From Cytobacillus oceanisediminis 2691 (GTDB lineage Bacteria; Bacillota; Bacilli; Bacillales; Cytobacillaceae), in contig NZ_VEEP01000010.1 of NCBI RefSeq assembly GCF_007678455.1, positions 84,768 through 148,767 of the forward strand: 64,000 bases of DNA, written 5' to 3'. A program made the position numbers and the translations under genes. The notes beneath the pieces were generated by a model, which did no database searches, had not been told where the DNA came from, and worked only from the letters and a program-made list of their open reading frames with translations. Shown here piece after piece: positions 61,419-64,000 of the stretch. How positions within the stretch are numbered: the first letter of the stretch is position 1; every line of letters begins with the position of its first letter.

Positions 61419-63149
61419 TCAGGTTGGTTTTTCGGCTGAATTTTCACGATTCACTTGATAGAAAAATTCAGGAAGTGACGTGGCATCACCTAAAAGCTTA
61501 ACTGTTTCAATTGAACTGGCTTTTTCCTTCGCATTTTCATCAAGCTGTGATTTCAGCCAATAAAAATCAGCATGATCAGGGAATTGTTTGATATACTCCA
61601 TTAATCTCTTCTTTGCCAGCTGTTTTCTTTGCAGTCTCAAAAGACTCAGAATGACCCAGCGGCCTATTGCGGCTTTTTCCTTTTCAATTTCTTCCCGATC
61701 ATACAGAAATTGAAATTCAGCCAGGGCATTTTCATATTCTTTAACTAAAAATGACCTGTACCCAGGAAAATTAAACAGCTGAAGCTTGTTAAACGGCAAT
61801 AATGGTGTGAAGCAATGCTCCGTTATTCCCTCATCCACGTGTTTGCGACAAGCAACGACTTCCCACCTGGCTATTGCCGGTGCTTTTTCAACAGCGTAAA
61901 CCACAGGAGCTTTCACAATATCGGCACTGGTAACCCGCAAAAAACTTTTCAGCTTCGCTAAATCTTCCTTTGCGAGAAAATACTCTGCTTTTACGGCTAT
62001 TTCCCAGTCGGAAAGCCGATTCTGCCCCTTTACTTTATGCGCAGCCACTTTTTTATAAAAATCCAACAGTTCCTCGATTATTGTATTCCATTTATATTTT
62101 TCAACTGTTATGAGACCATTGGCCGTTAATCTTTTTTGTATTTCTTCACTTGATAATACACAGGCCATTTTCTCTGCCATTTCAACAGGATCTTTCATTT
62201 GGCATATAACAGCATTCTCCTGATCGACTGCATACTCAAGTACCCCAATATTATTAGTCGTAACAACAGGGCACCCGCAGGCCATAGCCTCTAAAGACGG
62301 AAGGGAAAAGCTTTCGTAGGTTGACCCACAAATATACAAAGAAGCCCCTCTGTATAAACTGCTGATTTTTTGCTGAGTGGGACCGACAAAAACCTTGGCC
62401 ACCCTCTTCTTCATTGCTTCAGAAGGCTGTTCAGGAGTTATCCAATATAAATCTATATCAAATTCACTTTTCACTTTTTCATAAGCTGATATGATATCAG
62501 CGATTCCCTTGAACTTGGCTGACTCTGCGCCTACCATTAGCAGATAAGGCCTTTCTCCCCTTTCTTTTCCTCCATTCATCGTAAAAATATCTTCATTTAC
62601 CGCATTGGGAATAACCTTTGCCTCCCTGCCATAAATACTGACAATCTGCTTTGATGCCTGATTGGAAACAGTGAAAATAAAAGGAGGAATTTCCAGTTGT
62701 CTCTGAATGAAATTCTTCAAAGTACCGTTCATTGAGTCATAATCAAACAAATGAAAATCACCCTGTTCAAAATAAACAACAGGTGCAATCCCCGTTTCAA
62801 TGCACGCCTGAATATGATCCCAATAAGTCGCGACAATCACATCGCAATTTGGAATCCCTTTTGCCAGGTCAAGGTCAAATGGAACCTGGATATATTCTGT
62901 TTCAATCGGAAACCAGGACGGCTTCTGAAAATGAGATACCAGCGATACCCTCGCACCTGCTTTTTTCAGCCTGTTTGCATGCTCAAATATGACTTTGACT
63001 CCGCCAGAAATACCGACATGGGTCATAGCGTAAACAATATGCAGTTGATCATCTTCTTTTCTTCTTATACGCGTCAGCAGTTGTTTTTCAGCATCCGGAA
63101 GACGTGCCAGACGTCTATTGAATTCGTTTGTTCTTAGCGTTTGAATCAT
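61419..63149 (-). CDS. Family 4 glycosyltransferase with C-terminal helical repeats
   Basis: The 576-residue protein has a GT-B domain (HIVYAMTHVGISGGVKVIFE in the first half, KVIPNAVNEDIF, LMVGAESAKFKGIADIISAY, and the donor motif ESFSLPSLEAMACGCPVVTT) up to about residue 375. About 200 residues of helical repeats follow, with a TPR-like KEYENALAEFQFLYDREE. It starts at the ATG at 63149 behind AAGGTGA. It is the first glycosyltransferase gene downstream of the collagen-like gene, separated from it by the terminator at 63236-63277. Confidence 0.87.
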   Translation of the reverse strand: MIQTLRTNEFNRRLARLPDAEKQLLTRIRRKEDDQLHIVYAMTHVGISGGVKVIFEHANRLKKAGARVSLVSHFQKPSWFPIETEYIQVPFDLDLAKGIPNCDVIVATYWDHIQACIETGIAPVVYFEQGDFHLFDYDSMNGTLKNFIQRQLEIPPFIFTVSNQASKQIVSIYGREAKVIPNAVNEDIFTMNGGKERGERPYLLMVGAESAKFKGIADIISAYEKVKSEFDIDLYWITPEQPSEAMKKRVAKVFVGPTQQKISSLYRGASLYICGSTYESFSLPSLEAMACGCPVVTTNNIGVLEYAVDQENAVICQMKDPVEMAEKMACVLSSEEIQKRLTANGLITVEKYKWNTIIEELLDFYKKVAAHKVKGQNRLSDWEIAVKAEYFLAKEDLAKLKSFLRVTSADIVKAPVVYAVEKAPAIARWEVVACRKHVDEGITEHCFTPLLPFNKLQLFNFPGYRSFLVKEYENALAEFQFLYDREEIEKEKAAIGRWVILSLLRLQRKQLAKKRLMEYIKQFPDHADFYWLKSQLDENAKEKASSIETVKLLGDATSLPEFFYQVNRENSAEKPT

Positions 63150-63235
63150 ATCTTCACCTTCTAACAATGTTTCATATTGATACATTATGTATCAATATAT
63201 TTAAGAACCAATCAATTGTTGAATTTGTAAAAGAA

Positions 63236-63277
63236 TGAAAAAGGCTGTTCCTAAGAGATTCACTCTTAGGACAGCCT
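63236..63277 (-). terminator. Terminator after the collagen-like gene
   Basis: GGCTGTCCTAAGA and TCTTAGGAACAGCC pair on the minus strand with one bulge around GTGAATC, then TTTTTC. Confidence 0.9.
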
Positions 63278-63292
63278 CATCTCGTTATGGTG

Positions 63293-64000
<708 letters not shown>

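Overview
The window looks like a chromosomal segment of a spore-forming member of the Bacillaceae. The nearest look is a soil or marine Bacillus-like genus such as Mesobacillus, but this is inference from gene families and moderate GC, not a measured placement. Supporting signs are AGGAGG-type ribosome binding sites, frequent GTG and TTG starts, Bacillus-type families (YuzA, YehS, PucABCDE, MhqA-like dioxygenase, TspO, SstT, GtaB, M4 neutral protease), sigma-A promoters, and a collagen-like Gly-Pro-Thr spore-surface protein next to CgeB-like glycosyltransferases. I see no rRNA, tRNA, CRISPR-cas, prophage or insertion sequence.

Layout. 1-6.4 kb: end of a Gfo/Idh/MocA oxidoreductase, two small genes, a CarH/LitR-type cobalamin-binding MerR regulator with 11-bp spaced operator boxes, an MMPL exporter, and SelO. 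6.7-8.8 kb: a quinone/aromatic stress unit (ring-cleaving dioxygenase and WrbA) with two MhqR-like operators, and a GNAT enzyme. 8.9-14.3 kb: two CBO0543-like membrane proteins, an orphan PstS with a Pho box, a tandem-GNAT protein, TspO and two very small genes. 14.6-19 kb: an ABC-F ATPase with a long attenuator leader, two metabolite genes (EamA transporter and cysteine dioxygenase) and YehS. 19.2-24.4 kb: a five-gene xanthine-dehydrogenase-type operon (pucA-B-D-C-E order). 25.8-30 kb: a thioesterase-nrdA-nrdB operon behind a cobalamin riboswitch. 30.3-41 kb: Lrp with a divergent EamA exporter, NarK with an FNR-like box, an EAL protein, an amine oxidase, an acetyltransferase, a SEC-C protein and SstT. 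41.4-50.5 kb: KatG, an M4 protease, paired DUF6143-like genes, an unexported-looking substrate-binding protein and a tRNA-dihydrouridine synthase.

50.7-64 kb is a surface-glycan region. It encodes UDP-glucose pyrophosphorylase, a nucleotide-sugar 6-dehydrogenase, the three downstream enzymes for a 2,3-diacetamido uronic acid (oxidoreductase, aminotransferase, acetyltransferase), six glycosyltransferases of four fold types (three with TPR or TPR-like C-terminal regions), and, running off the right edge, a (GPT)n collagen-like protein that is the likely glycan carrier.

The most unusual signal is structural. Three intergenic tandem arrays (about 4.6, 13.5-14.1 and 37.0-37.7 kb) have unrelated sequences but the same 52-bp unit length, and every unit carries an 8-9 bp dyad. 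A fourth dispersed family (GTGGTCGATA blocks ending in TTTCGCCAATAA) occurs at three other intergenic sites, and a 20-bp perfect palindrome occurs twice away from promoters. These look like one class of phased dyad repeats for which I know no function.
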